Shown: positions 7,974 through 16,922, numbered from the stretch's first letter. The stretch: 27,898 bases of DNA from DASUAS01 sp036271015 (GCA_036271015.1 DATBBL010000355.1:1-27898); one strand, 5' to 3'. The notes: a model not told the origin generated them from the sequence alone. A program made the numbers and translations.

Positions 7974-8010
7974 CCGACCATCCGCACCGGCCCGGAGGGC
8001 ACGCGACAAC

Positions 8011-9141
8011 GTGGAGACCGCGGAGTTCCGCGCCGGGCTGGTCCGCTGGCTCGACGAGCACCTCACCGAGCTCGAACCGCCGTTCGTCGGCGAGGGCACC
8101 CTGGGCGAGCAGATGGAGCAGCTGTCGCGCGTGAAGCGGGCGCTGTTCGACGCCGGTTGGATGCGGTGGGGCTGGCCCGAATCGGTCGGCGGGCTCGGCG
8201 GGCCGCCGATGCTGCGGGCCGTGCTGGGCGAGGAGGTCACCGGGCGCGACCTCGTGGTGCCGGGGTTCTTCTCGATGACGGAGATCCTCGCACCCACGTT
8301 GGCCGAGTTCGCCGCGCCCGAGCTGGCGCGGGAGGAGATCCCGAAGCTGCTCCGCGGCGAGGCGATGTGGTGCCAGGGCTTCTCGGAGCCCGGCACCGGC
8401 AGCGACCTGTCATCGCTGTCCTGCCGCGCGACCGAGCGCGACGGGCACTGGGTCGTGAACGGCCAGAAGCTCTGGACCAGCCTCTCGCAGTACGCGTCCC
8501 GCTGTGTGCTGCTCACCCGCACCGGCTCCGCCGAGTCGCGGCACCGGGGCATCACCGCGTTCTTCGTCGACATGGACACGCCCGGAATCACCGTGCGGCC
8601 GTTCGCGCTGATGAACGGGGCGCCCGAGTTCGCGGAGGTGTTCTTCGACGACGTCGTCGTGCCCGCCGACCGCATCCTGGGGGACGTGAACGGCGGTTGG
8701 GCCGTGGCGATGAACATCCTCCCGTTCGAGCGGTCGACCAGCTTCTGGCACCGGACCGCCTACCTCGCCAACCGGATGCAGCAGCTCGTCGAGCGCGCGC
8801 CCGACGACGTCCACAGCGCGACGGTGCTGGGCGAGGCCTTCCAGATGCTCTACGCGATGCGGGCCCGCTCGCGGCTCACCCAGTACCGCCTGGCCGAGCA
8901 GGGCGCGCTGGGCGCGGAGACCTCGATCGACAAGATCCTGGTGGCCACGGCCGAGCAGCAGCTGTTCGACGCCGCCCGCGAGCTCGTGCCCGGCCTGGTG
9001 GAGCTCGACGACAGCCCTGACGGCGAGCGGTGGCGCTCCGAGTACCTCTACTCGCGTGCGGCCACGATCTACGGCGGCTCGGCCGAGATCCAGCGCAACA
9101 TCGTCGCCCGGCGGTTGCTCGACCTGGGCCCGGAGGCGTAG
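8011..9141 (+). CDS. Acyl-CoA dehydrogenase, alpha-type subunit of a heteromeric FadE
   Basis: This 376-residue flavoprotein would introduce a 2,3-double bond into an acyl-CoA. It has the FAD/acyl signature WCQGFSEPGTGSDLSSL (120-136) and the segment NGQKLWTS. The C-terminal IYGGSAEIQRNIVARRLL has Gly where medium-chain-type enzymes carry the catalytic Glu. Glu240 in LPFERST falls where isovaleryl-CoA dehydrogenase keeps its base, and could serve instead. That pattern matches alpha subunits of actinobacterial alpha2-beta2 dehydrogenases such as the steroid ChsE enzymes. The start is GTG at 8011 with GGAGGG about 12 bp upstream. Its stop abuts the GTG of the next dehydrogenase-like gene, supporting a two-subunit enzyme. 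Confidence 0.92.
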   Translation: METAEFRAGLVRWLDEHLTELEPPFVGEGTLGEQMEQLSRVKRALFDAGWMRWGWPESVGGLGGPPMLRAVLGEEVTGRDLVVPGFFSMTEILAPTLAEFAAPELAREEIPKLLRGEAMWCQGFSEPGTGSDLSSLSCRATERDGHWVVNGQKLWTSLSQYASRCVLLTRTGSAESRHRGITAFFVDMDTPGITVRPFALMNGAPEFAEVFFDDVVVPADRILGDVNGGWAVAMNILPFERSTSFWHRTAYLANRMQQLVERAPDDVHSATVLGEAFQMLYAMRARSRLTQYRLAEQGALGAETSIDKILVATAEQQLFDAARELVPGLVELDDSPDGERWRSEYLYSRAATIYGGSAEIQRNIVARRLLDLGPEA

Positions 9142-10098
9142 GTGGAGGCCGACGAGCGCGAGCTGCTCGACAAGAGCGTGCGGCACGCGCTGGTGTCGGC
9201 GCCCGACGCCGACGACGCGCTCGACGCGATCGGATGGCCCGACGTCCTCGCGGCGGAACCGCGCGACGCGGTGTCGGTGGTGTTCGGTGCCCTGGGCGAT
9301 CTCAACGCGGTCGCGTCGTCACTCGACGACGTGCTGCTCGACGCCGTGGGCGCGACCACCGCGTCCGGCGCGGCGGTCGCGCTGCCCGCGTTCGGCGCGT
9401 GGGACCCTCCGGGTGTCGTGTCCGGGGGTGCGCTCGCGATCGACGGTCTCGCGTTCGCCCGCAGTGCACGGCGCTACACGGTTGCGGTTCCCGCGCGGGA
9501 CGGCGATCAGGTGATCGTGGCCATCGTGCGCACCGAGGCGATCGAACGCACGCTGATCGAGGGCATCGCTCCCGAGGTCGGGATGTCGAAGCTCCGCGCG
9601 GGCGCGGTGCAGCCGGTGGTCACCGAGACCCTCGCGCCGCATGCGTGGGACGACGTCCTGCTCGCGGGCCGGCGCGCGCTCGCCACCGAGCTCGTCGCCA
9701 TCGGGCGCGCCATGCTCCGTCTCGCCCGCGAGCACGCGCTCACCCGCGAGCAGTTCGGGCGTCCGATCGCCCAGTTCCAGGCGGTGCGGCACCGCCTGGC
9801 CGAGGCCTACGTCGCGCTCGAAGCGGGTGACGCCGCGCTCGACGCCGCGTGGGACACGCCCGACCCGATGACCGCGTTGCTCGCCAAGTCGCTCGCCGGG
9901 CGCGGCGCGCGCATCGCCGCCACCCACAGCCAGCAGGTGCTGGCCGGCATCGGGTTCACCGAGGAGCACCCCCTGCACCGCTACGTGAAACGCGCGCTGC
10001 TCCTCGACGGCCTGCTCGGCTCGTCGACCCGTCTGCCGCGCGAGGTCGGCGTCACGCTCCTCGCCACCCGACAGCTCCCCCGGTTGCTGGACCTCTAG
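9142..10098 (+). CDS. Acyl-CoA dehydrogenase, beta-type (probably non-catalytic) subunit
   Basis: This is a short (318-residue) acyl-CoA dehydrogenase homologue. The C-terminal helical domain is recognisable by ALTREQFGRPIAQFQAVRH, by VLAGIGFTEEHPLHRYVKRA, and by the helix following them. The N-terminal half is degenerate and lacks the usual acyl/FAD signature. Neither of the two known catalytic-Glu positions holds a Glu by my alignment, so it is probably the partner that completes the FAD site of the upstream alpha subunit. The GTG at 9142 directly follows the alpha TAG, with GGAGG inside the end of the alpha gene, so translation is probably coupled. The next gene begins 4 bp after its stop. 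Confidence 0.88.
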   Translation: MEADERELLDKSVRHALVSAPDADDALDAIGWPDVLAAEPRDAVSVVFGALGDLNAVASSLDDVLLDAVGATTASGAAVALPAFGAWDPPGVVSGGALAIDGLAFARSARRYTVAVPARDGDQVIVAIVRTEAIERTLIEGIAPEVGMSKLRAGAVQPVVTETLAPHAWDDVLLAGRRALATELVAIGRAMLRLAREHALTREQFGRPIAQFQAVRHRLAEAYVALEAGDAALDAAWDTPDPMTALLAKSLAGRGARIAATHSQQVLAGIGFTEEHPLHRYVKRALLLDGLLGSSTRLPREVGVTLLATRQLPRLLDL

Positions 10099-10102
10099 CG
10101 CG

Positions 10103-11596
10103 GTGGGCGACGACGCGCGGACGCTCAGCGAGGTGCTGCGCCGTCGGGCGGCGAGCGACCGCGACCGCGCCGCGCTCGACTTCGAGGACCGCTCGTTCAC
10201 CTTCGGAGACGTCCAGTCACACGCCGACGACTGGGCGGCGGCGTTGGCCGGTGCCGGAGTCACCCCCGGCGCGCGCCTGGCCCTCATGTCGGCCAACCGG
10301 CCGGAGTTCGTGTTCGCGGTCTACGGCGCGCTGCAGCTGGGCGCCGCGGTGGTGATGTTCAGCCCGGCGTGGAAGGCCATGGAGGTGCAACACGCCTGCG
10401 CGGTGGTCTCCCCGCAGTTCGTGCTCGGCGACGACGCCGGGTGCGCCGCGCTGGCGGCTGCGCTCCCGACGGCACCGGTCGTACGGCTCGACCGCGCGGT
10501 GCCGGCGGCGGCCGGCGACCCGGGCCCGTCGTTCGACGACGTCGACGCCGACGCGGTGCTCGTGTTCAGCTCCGGGACGACCGGCCTCCCGAAGGCCGTC
10601 CGCCACACCCACCGCTCGCTCGGGCACGGGGTGCAGCACTGGATCGCGTCGCTGGGGCTCACCGACCGCGACCACTTCCAGGTCGCGACACCTCCGGTGC
10701 ACATCCTCGGCCTGCTCAACATCGTCACCGCGGTCGCGGCGGGGTCACGGATCCGCCTCCACCCGCGCTTCGAGCTCGACGCCTCGCTGCGCGCCATCGC
10801 CGAGGAGCGCATGACGCTCGAGATGGCAGTGGCGCCGATCGCGTTGGGCATGGCGAACCACCCGCACCTCGAGGACTTCGACCTCAGCTCGCTGCGCTAC
10901 ATCATGTGGGGCGCGACGCCGGTGGCCGAGGAGGTCGCCCGGACGGTCAGCCGGCGCTCCGGCGTGCGCTGGCTCCCCGCCTACGGCACCAGCGAGGTTC
11001 CCGTCATCGCCGCCAACCCGGTGCAGGACCCGGAACGCTGGCGGCTCGACAGCGCCGGGCTGGCCGCGCCGGGGGTCGAGATCCGCATCGCCGATCCCGA
11101 CACCGGCGCGGTGCTCGAGCCCGGGTCCCGCGGCGAGATCGAGGTGAGGAGCCGGTCGGCGATGGCCGGGTACCTCCCCGACTCCGAGACCGCGGCCGCG
11201 TTCCACGACGGCTGGTACCGCACCGGCGACATCGGGTGGCTGGAGCCGGAAGGGTGGCTGCACATCACCGACCGGCTCAAGGAGATGATCAAGGTCCGGG
11301 GGTTCCAGGTGGCGCCGGCGGAGCTCGAGGCGGTGCTGCACGGCGACCCGCGCGTCCACGACTGCGCGGTGTTCGGCGTCGACGACGACGAGCTCGGTGA
11401 GGCGATCGTCGCCGCCGTCGTCCTGGCCCCGGGCGCGCAGGTCGCGCCCGAGGAGCTCCAGGCGGTCATCGCCGATCGGCTCGCGGGCTACAAGCGGGTG
11501 CGCCACGTGATGGTGGTCGACGCGATCCCGCGGCTCCCGTCGGGGAAGGCGCTGCGCCGCCAGCTCAAGGAAGCGTGGATCGCCGATCGACGGTGA
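10103..11596 (+). CDS. Acyl-CoA synthetase / AMP-dependent ligase (4-coumarate-CoA ligase-like)
   Basis: This 497-residue ANL-superfamily ligase would form an acyl-CoA through an acyl-AMP. The P-loop is SSGTTGLPK (156-164). AYGTSEV is the mid-domain motif, YRTGDIGWLE holds the ribose-binding Asp, and DRLKEMIKVRGFQV is the hinge. The C-terminal RLPSGKALRR holds the catalytic lysine K482. The architecture is complete with no extra domains. The GTG start at 10103 lies 4 bp after the dehydrogenase beta stop, placing it as third gene of the 8011-13710 operon. It probably supplies the CoA thioester oxidised by that dehydrogenase. The acid substrate is not determinable from sequence. It is distinct in sequence from the FadD19-like and FadD3-like enzymes elsewhere in the window. 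Confidence 0.93.
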   Translation: MGDDARTLSEVLRRRAASDRDRAALDFEDRSFTFGDVQSHADDWAAALAGAGVTPGARLALMSANRPEFVFAVYGALQLGAAVVMFSPAWKAMEVQHACAVVSPQFVLGDDAGCAALAAALPTAPVVRLDRAVPAAAGDPGPSFDDVDADAVLVFSSGTTGLPKAVRHTHRSLGHGVQHWIASLGLTDRDHFQVATPPVHILGLLNIVTAVAAGSRIRLHPRFELDASLRAIAEERMTLEMAVAPIALGMANHPHLEDFDLSSLRYIMWGATPVAEEVARTVSRRSGVRWLPAYGTSEVPVIAANPVQDPERWRLDSAGLAAPGVEIRIADPDTGAVLEPGSRGEIEVRSRSAMAGYLPDSETAAAFHDGWYRTGDIGWLEPEGWLHITDRLKEMIKVRGFQVAPAELEAVLHGDPRVHDCAVFGVDDDELGEAIVAAVVLAPGAQVAPEELQAVIADRLAGYKRVRHVMVVDAIPRLPSGKALRRQLKEAWIADRR

Positions 11597-11688
11597 CTCT
11601 GGCAGTCTCTGCACGGGATCGGAGCCCCTCGGACAGGTCGCCGCCACCGCGGCCGCGGCGGGGCGCCGTCGAGCGGGAGGAGCGACCC

Positions 11689-13710
11689 GTGGACTTGGGG
11701 GTCAGGGATCGGGGATCGCGTGATCCGTTGTTCGACGCGCCGTACATCGACGTCGACGAGTGGCGGGACGAGCCGGTGCGCCACCGTTTCGTGCACGGTG
11801 GCTTCGAGGACACCGATGCCCGCTTCGCCATGTACTTCCCGCCGCCCGCGCGGTACCAGGGACGGTTCTTCCAGCCGTTGATGCCGGTCTCCGGTACCGA
11901 GTACGGAGCCGCCAGCGGCGCGCTGAGCCACGTCGCGGGGCTCGGGGGCTACATCGGTTTCTGCTCCGACAACGGCGGCTATCTCGTCGAGTCGAACCTC
12001 GGCAGCCTCATGCCGTTCCCCGGTCCGGGCCCCGATCTGACGCTGCATCGCACGAGCGCGGCCGTCGCACGCTACTCACGCCGGGTCGCGGCGGAGATGT
12101 ACGGCGATCATCGGCCCTTCGGCTACGTCTACGGCGGGAGCGGCGGCGCCTACAAGACGATCAGCTGCATCGAGAACCATGTCGGCGTCTGGGACGGCGC
12201 GCTCCCGTACGTGCACGGCACGCCCAAGAGCATCCCGGTCCTCCTCATCGCTCCGAGTCACGTCATGCGGGTGGTCGGAGACCGGCTGGCCCGCGTCGTC
12301 GACGCGCTCGAGCCGGGCGGTAGCGGCGACATGTTCGAGGGATTGAGCGCGAGCGAACGCGATGCGCTCGCCGAGATCACGCGGCTGGGGTACTCCCCTC
12401 GCATCTGGTTCGACGTCGATCGCATCGCCGCGCAGTACCAGGGCGGCGTGTGGTCGATGCTCGTGGACGGCATCCGCCGCGCCGACCCCGGCTACTTCGA
12501 CGACTTCTGGACGCGGCCCGGCTATCTCGGTGCCGACGAGGCGTCGTCGGTGGCGAAGGCGCGGGTGAAGCAGGAGGTCACGGTCAGCGGGCTCGCCGGC
12601 CGGAGCGAGGTCGTCAAGTCCGGGCTCCGGCTGCCGCTGTCGATGCTGATCGAGGAATGGGCCGACGCACCCGCCGCGGTACGCCTCGACGCCCTCCCCG
12701 CGGTCGACCTGCGCGGCGCGGCGATGACCTTCACGTCGGGAGCAGCCGCTGGTCGCGTCCTGTACGTCGTGGACGCGCTCGATGACCTCGTCCTGATCGG
12801 GTACGGCGCCGGTGGCAGCGCAGGGCTCGCCGACGTCGCCGCCGGTGACGTGGTCGAGCTCGACAACTCGGTGTACCTCGCCGCGCAGACCTACCACCGC
12901 CACGTGGTGGACACCGACTACCCCAACTGGGACCACCTCCACGTCGACGGCCGGCCCGTGTACCCGCAGCGCTCGGTGCACACCGGCACCGGGGCGGAGA
13001 CCCAGACCGGCCGCTTCGCGTGCAAGATGATCGTGGTCCAGGCGCTGATGGACGAAGCGGCCGTCCCGATCCAGGCCGACTGGTATCGACGACGGGTCGC
13101 CGAGCACCTCGGCGATCGCCTCGACGACCAGTACCGACTCTGGTTCGTCGACAACGCGATGCACACGACACCGGTCGTCGAACCGGGCGATCCGCGGCCG
13201 GTCCGCACGACGAGGGTCGTCAGCTATCTGGGTGTCCTCCACCAGGGCCTGCGCGACCTCGTCGACTGGGTCGAGCACGGCGTCGCGCCACCCGAGAGCA
13301 CGCCCTACGAGCTGTCGGGCGGCCAGGTCGTCGTCCCCGTGACCGCGGCCGAGCGCAAGGGGGTCCAACCGGTGCCGACCCTCAGCGTCACCGGCACCGA
13401 CCACATCGACGTCGGCGTCGGTGACGCGGTGACGTTCGTCGGCCGGGTCGACATGCCGCCGGGGGCGGGCGTGGTCGTGGACGCGGAGTTCGACTTCGAC
13501 GGCTCGGGTGACTTCCCCGAGCACCACCGGCCCACCCCCGGCGGCGACGGCCCGCTGACGTCGGTCTCGTTCACGACGACGCATGCGTTCGACGAACCCG
13601 GGACGTACTTCCCAGCGATGCGGGTCACCTCGCATCGCGAGGGCGATCGACGTTCGCTGTACGCCCGGATCCAGAACATCGCCCGCGTCCGGGTCCGCGT
13701 CCACGAATAG
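11689..13710 (+). CDS. Alpha/beta-hydrolase-fold protein with C-terminal PKD-like domain
   Basis: This protein of 673 residues carries a nucleophile-elbow sequence YVYGGSGGAYKTIS with the candidate Ser at residue 151. Upstream are aromatic-rich strands, and near residue 485-490 is DNAMHTTPV, where a catalytic His could sit. Residues from about 560 to the end read as a beta-rich PKD-like module: LSVTGTDHIDVGVGDAVTF, then EFDFDGSGDF, then HAFDEPGTYFPAMRVTS. PKD modules usually occur in secreted proteins, yet no signal peptide is visible at the chosen start. The GTG at 11689 has GGGAGGAG about 6-7 bp upstream. The open frame further 5' is low-complexity Arg/Pro sequence overlapping the synthetase. 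The protein may be an esterase or amidase releasing the acid used by the upstream synthetase, but that is inference from context. I do not recognise a characterised homologue. Confidence 0.75.
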   Translation: MDLGVRDRGSRDPLFDAPYIDVDEWRDEPVRHRFVHGGFEDTDARFAMYFPPPARYQGRFFQPLMPVSGTEYGAASGALSHVAGLGGYIGFCSDNGGYLVESNLGSLMPFPGPGPDLTLHRTSAAVARYSRRVAAEMYGDHRPFGYVYGGSGGAYKTISCIENHVGVWDGALPYVHGTPKSIPVLLIAPSHVMRVVGDRLARVVDALEPGGSGDMFEGLSASERDALAEITRLGYSPRIWFDVDRIAAQYQGGVWSMLVDGIRRADPGYFDDFWTRPGYLGADEASSVAKARVKQEVTVSGLAGRSEVVKSGLRLPLSMLIEEWADAPAAVRLDALPAVDLRGAAMTFTSGAAAGRVLYVVDALDDLVLIGYGAGGSAGLADVAAGDVVELDNSVYLAAQTYHRHVVDTDYPNWDHLHVDGRPVYPQRSVHTGTGAETQTGRFACKMIVVQALMDEAAVPIQADWYRRRVAEHLGDRLDDQYRLWFVDNAMHTTPVVEPGDPRPVRTTRVVSYLGVLHQGLRDLVDWVEHGVAPPESTPYELSGGQVVVPVTAAERKGVQPVPTLSVTGTDHIDVGVGDAVTFVGRVDMPPGAGVVVDAEFDFDGSGDFPEHHRPTPGGDGPLTSVSFTTTHAFDEPGTYFPAMRVTSHREGDRRSLYARIQNIARVRVRVHE

Positions 13711-13842
13711 GTCAGCAGTCAAACTCGGCGACGGACGCCCGTACGAGCTCCCAGGTTGTTCTGGGTGTCTGGTCAGGCAAGCGACGCGGTCCGATTTGTC
13801 TGGTTGACTGGCTTGGCGGGCGAGCGGAGCGTGGAGGTGGGT

Positions 13843-16605
13843 GTGGCTGAGCTACCTACGGGCACAGTCACCTTTCTGTTCAGCGACATCGAGGGTTCGA
13901 CCCGTCTTTGGGAGCTGCACCCTGATGGGATGCGGGTCGCGTTGGCGCAACACGATGAGGTGCTGCGTGCGGCGATCGAGTCGCACCGTGGCGCCGTAGT
14001 GAAGCAGCGGGGCGACGGGTTTCACGCCGCATTCGCGACCGCGGACGATGCCGTGCTCGCCGCCGTCGCCGCGCAAGTGGCGCTGAAAGAGCGTCCGTGG
14101 GGAGAGACCGGCCCGTTGCTGGTGCGGATCGGCTTGCACACTGGAACCGCAGAAGCTCGCGACGGCGACTACTACGGGTCGGTGTTGAACCGTGGCGCCC
14201 GGCTGGAAGCCGCTGCCCACGGAGGACAGATCATCTGCTCGCAGGCCACCGCGGATCTCGCGCGCGAAGCGCTCCCTTCGGGTTTCGAGTTCGTGGATCT
14301 GGGTGAGCATCGGTTACGGGACTTGTCGCGGCCTGAGGTGGTCTTCCAGGTCAAGCATCCCGACCTGCCCGCTGAGTTTCTGCCGCTGCGCACGCTCGAC
14401 GCGTTCCCTGGCAACCTCCCGATCGAGCGGACTGCGTTGATCGGGCGCTCCCGAGAACTGGACAAGCTTGCCCGCGCGCTCGACGCGCAGAGACTGGTGA
14501 CGCTGACCGGGGTCGGCGGTGTGGGCAAGACGCGCCTCGCGCTGCAGCTCGCAGCGGACGTGCTCGACCGGTTCCCGGACGGTGCGTGGTTCGTCGCGCT
14601 GGCGTCGATCCGCGATCCGGTACTGGTCCCGGGCGCGGTCGCGAGGGCCTTGGAGATTGCGGAGCGGCCTGGTCGCTCGCTGAGTGAGACGTTGCGCGAC
14701 GCGATCGGGACACGCCGGCTGCTGGTCGTTCTCGACAACTGCGAGCACCTCCTCGATGCGACCGCGCGGTTGGTTGACGATCTCCTGGACGGGTGTCTTG
14801 CGATTCGGATCGTGGCGACGAGTCGGGAGGCACTGGGTGTCGAGGGTGAACAGAGCTGGCCCACTCCGTCGCTCGGTCTGCCCGCCGACGAGGCTTCGAA
14901 GACCGTCGCGGACCGCGCGGATGGGGACGCAGTGACCCTGTTCGTGGAGCGAGCACGGGGGGTTCGGCCCGACTTCGAGATGACGGCTGCGAACGCCTCG
15001 GCGGTCGCCGCGCTCTGCAGCCGCCTCGACGGCATCCCGCTGGCCATCGAGCTGGCCGCGGCCAGAGTGGGCGCGCTCGCGCCTCGGGACATCCTCGAAC
15101 GCATCGACCAACGCTTCCTGCTCCTGACCGGGGGCAGCCGCACCGCGCTCGAGCGGCACCAGACGCTCCAGGCCGCGGTCGATTGGAGCTACGACCTGCT
15201 CGCCGAGCGTGAGCGGCGCCTCTTCGAGCGGCTGTCCGTGTTCGCGGGCGGTTTCACCCTCGACGCGGCCAGCGCCGTGGCCGCCGAGGCTGACATGGAC
15301 GAGGTCGCGGTCGTCGACGGGCTCGGAAGCCTCGTGGCCAAGTCGATGGTGATCGCCGACCGGTCAGGCGACTCGGTGCGGTACCGGCTGCTCGAGACAC
15401 TCCGCCAGTACAGCCGTGACCGCCTGACCGCGACCGGCGACGCCGCCGCGGTCCGCGATCAACACGCCCGCTACTTCCTCAAGTTCGTCGAAACCTTGAG
15501 GCCGGCGTTCCTCGGTCCGGACCAGGCCGAGGCCTACGACAGCCTCAGCACGGAGATCGACAACGTCCGAGCGGCATTCAACTGGCTGCTCGAGACTGGT
15601 GACCCGGCCGCGGCGCTGCGCCTGATCAACGGCTTCACTGTGTCCAACACCGGTGAGCTGTTGCGACTGCGCGAGGCTGCGCTCGCCGCTGCAGCCGACC
15701 TCCCGCCCGCTGATCTCATCGAGCCGCTTGCTCGAACCGCATACGACGCCATGAGCGCGGGAGAGCACGCGCGGGCCAGCGAGCTGGCCGAGGCGAGCCT
15801 CGCGCGCTCCCGTGCCGCGGGACTTCCCCCGCACGCGAGAGCCTTCGAAGCCTTGGGGTTGGTGGCGTTCTGGCACAACGACCCCACTCGCGCGGTCGAA
15901 GCGCTCGAGCAGGCCATCGCCCTCGCGCGCGCTGCCGACGACGGCTCGGTCCAGCGACGATTTGACTACGCGGCCTCGGTCGCCAGTCTCGGGTTCGTGC
16001 TCGGCCGGGCAGGGGAGACCGAACGCGCGATCATCGTGGGTCAAGAGGCCCTCGGTATCGTCCGCGAGCTGCGAGTTCCGTCGATGCTGAGCGCTGCGCT
16101 GTTCCAGCTCGCGCTCGCATACCAATCGAGCGATCCCGCGCACGCGGCGCAGCTGCTCGACGAAAGCCTCGAGCACCAGCTGGACGCTTGGTCCTACGGT
16201 CGCTCATGGACGCTGGTCGCGGCGGGCCAGGTTCGGGAGGCGCTCGGTGAACACGCGGCGGCGCTCGGCGCGTTCGGCGAAGTGCTCGCCTTGAGCCGCC
16301 AGTCGGGCGAACGGTTCGTCGCTCCGGTCGCGCTGCAGGGCATGGCCCGCGCGCTGCGACACCTAGACCGGCTCGACGAGGCCGCGACCTTGTTGGGAGC
16401 AGCCGATGGTCTGGCCGAGCGGCTCGCGATCGCGGGCGGCGAGGCCGACACCGCGGCCCGCTCCCGCGCCGCGACCCGATTGCGGGATCTCCTCGGCGAC
16501 GAGCGCTTCGACGCTCACTGGCACGCGGGACGAACGCTGAGCTTCGACGCCGCGCTCGCCGCCGGTCTCGCCGCCGCCGCTGGTGTTCCGCCGAAGAGTT
16601 CGTAG
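13843..16605 (+). CDS. Class III adenylate/guanylate cyclase fused to a STAND (NB-ARC-like) ATPase
   Basis: This multidomain signalling protein has 920 residues. Residues 1-170 form a class III cyclase domain: metal-binding Asp15 (LFSDIEGSTRLWE) and Asp58 (KQRGDGFHAAF), Lys54 and Asp109 at usual adenine-selecting positions, and transition-state residues Asn116 and Arg120 (VLNRGARL). The domain looks catalytically intact. A STAND NTPase follows, with Walker A GVGGVGKT (223-230) and Walker B RRLLVVLDN (291-299), then ATSREAL and helical TPR-like repeats to the end. Related mycobacterial cyclase-ATPase proteins usually end in a LuxR helix-turn-helix, and none is seen here. The GTG at 13843 has GGAGG 5 bp upstream and begins just before the cyclase domain. 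The gene shows more A/T and different codon choice in its first third than its neighbours, a weak hint of separate origin. Confidence 0.92.
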   Translation: MAELPTGTVTFLFSDIEGSTRLWELHPDGMRVALAQHDEVLRAAIESHRGAVVKQRGDGFHAAFATADDAVLAAVAAQVALKERPWGETGPLLVRIGLHTGTAEARDGDYYGSVLNRGARLEAAAHGGQIICSQATADLAREALPSGFEFVDLGEHRLRDLSRPEVVFQVKHPDLPAEFLPLRTLDAFPGNLPIERTALIGRSRELDKLARALDAQRLVTLTGVGGVGKTRLALQLAADVLDRFPDGAWFVALASIRDPVLVPGAVARALEIAERPGRSLSETLRDAIGTRRLLVVLDNCEHLLDATARLVDDLLDGCLAIRIVATSREALGVEGEQSWPTPSLGLPADEASKTVADRADGDAVTLFVERARGVRPDFEMTAANASAVAALCSRLDGIPLAIELAAARVGALAPRDILERIDQRFLLLTGGSRTALERHQTLQAAVDWSYDLLAERERRLFERLSVFAGGFTLDAASAVAAEADMDEVAVVDGLGSLVAKSMVIADRSGDSVRYRLLETLRQYSRDRLTATGDAAAVRDQHARYFLKFVETLRPAFLGPDQAEAYDSLSTEIDNVRAAFNWLLETGDPAAALRLINGFTVSNTGELLRLREAALAAAADLPPADLIEPLARTAYDAMSAGEHARASELAEASLARSRAAGLPPHARAFEALGLVAFWHNDPTRAVEALEQAIALARAADDGSVQRRFDYAASVASLGFVLGRAGETERAIIVGQEALGIVRELRVPSMLSAALFQLALAYQSSDPAHAAQLLDESLEHQLDAWSYGRSWTLVAAGQVREALGEHAAALGAFGEVLALSRQSGERFVAPVALQGMARALRHLDRLDEAATLLGAADGLAERLAIAGGEADTAARSRAATRLRDLLGDERFDAHWHAGRTLSFDAALAAGLAAAAGVPPKSS

Positions 16606-16736
16606 AGCTTGGGTCCAGCCGGCGTCAGTCGAGCGACGGTCCACATACACGAACCGCTCGTCGTCGGGCTTCGAACACGACCAGCCAGTTGTCGGTAAGG
16701 TCGGACACGATCGGTCGGCAACATCGGAGAAGTGGG

Positions 16737-16889
16737 ATGAAGACGAGACTGAACTGCCCGTGTGGCGAGCTGATCCGCGGCGACGACGAGGATGACCTCG
16801 TGGACAAGGCGTTCGCGCACCTGCGTGAGAAGCACCCCGACATGGCGGACGAGTACGAGCGCGAGCACATCCTCTTCATGGCGTACTGA
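16737..16889 (+). CDS. DUF1059 small protein
   Basis: This 50-residue protein starts MKTRLNCPCGELIRGDDEDD and ends EHILFMAY, the whole-length pattern of the DUF1059 family, common in actinobacteria. The CxC pair (Cys7, Cys9) with acidic and His-rich helical sequence suggests a small metal-binding or redox-responsive role, but the family function is unknown. The ATG at 16737 has GGAGAAG about 6 bp upstream; the in-frame ATG further 5' adds a segment unlike the family. It follows the cyclase-STAND gene by 131 bp, in which the partial palindrome GGTCGGAC near 16700 is the only motif noted. Confidence 0.88.
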   Translation: MKTRLNCPCGELIRGDDEDDLVDKAFAHLREKHPDMADEYEREHILFMAY

Positions 16890-16906
16890 CACGCCGCCCG
16901 CTGCCT

Positions 16907-16922
16907 GTCCGTCAAAGCGGAC
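16907..16922 (+). terminator. Short hairpin after the DUF1059 gene
   Basis: GTCCG-TCAAAG-CGGAC forms a 5-bp stem with a 6-nt loop, 17 bp after the DUF1059 stop. It lacks a T tract, so it is at best a weak or factor-dependent terminator. Confidence 0.25.

Noticed and set aside
7940..8002. Upstream ATG start (8002) for the DapB-like protein
   Set aside because: It would add 21 residues before the Rossmann strand and place the operator inside the gene. The GTG at 7939 has a strong G-rich ribosome binding site.
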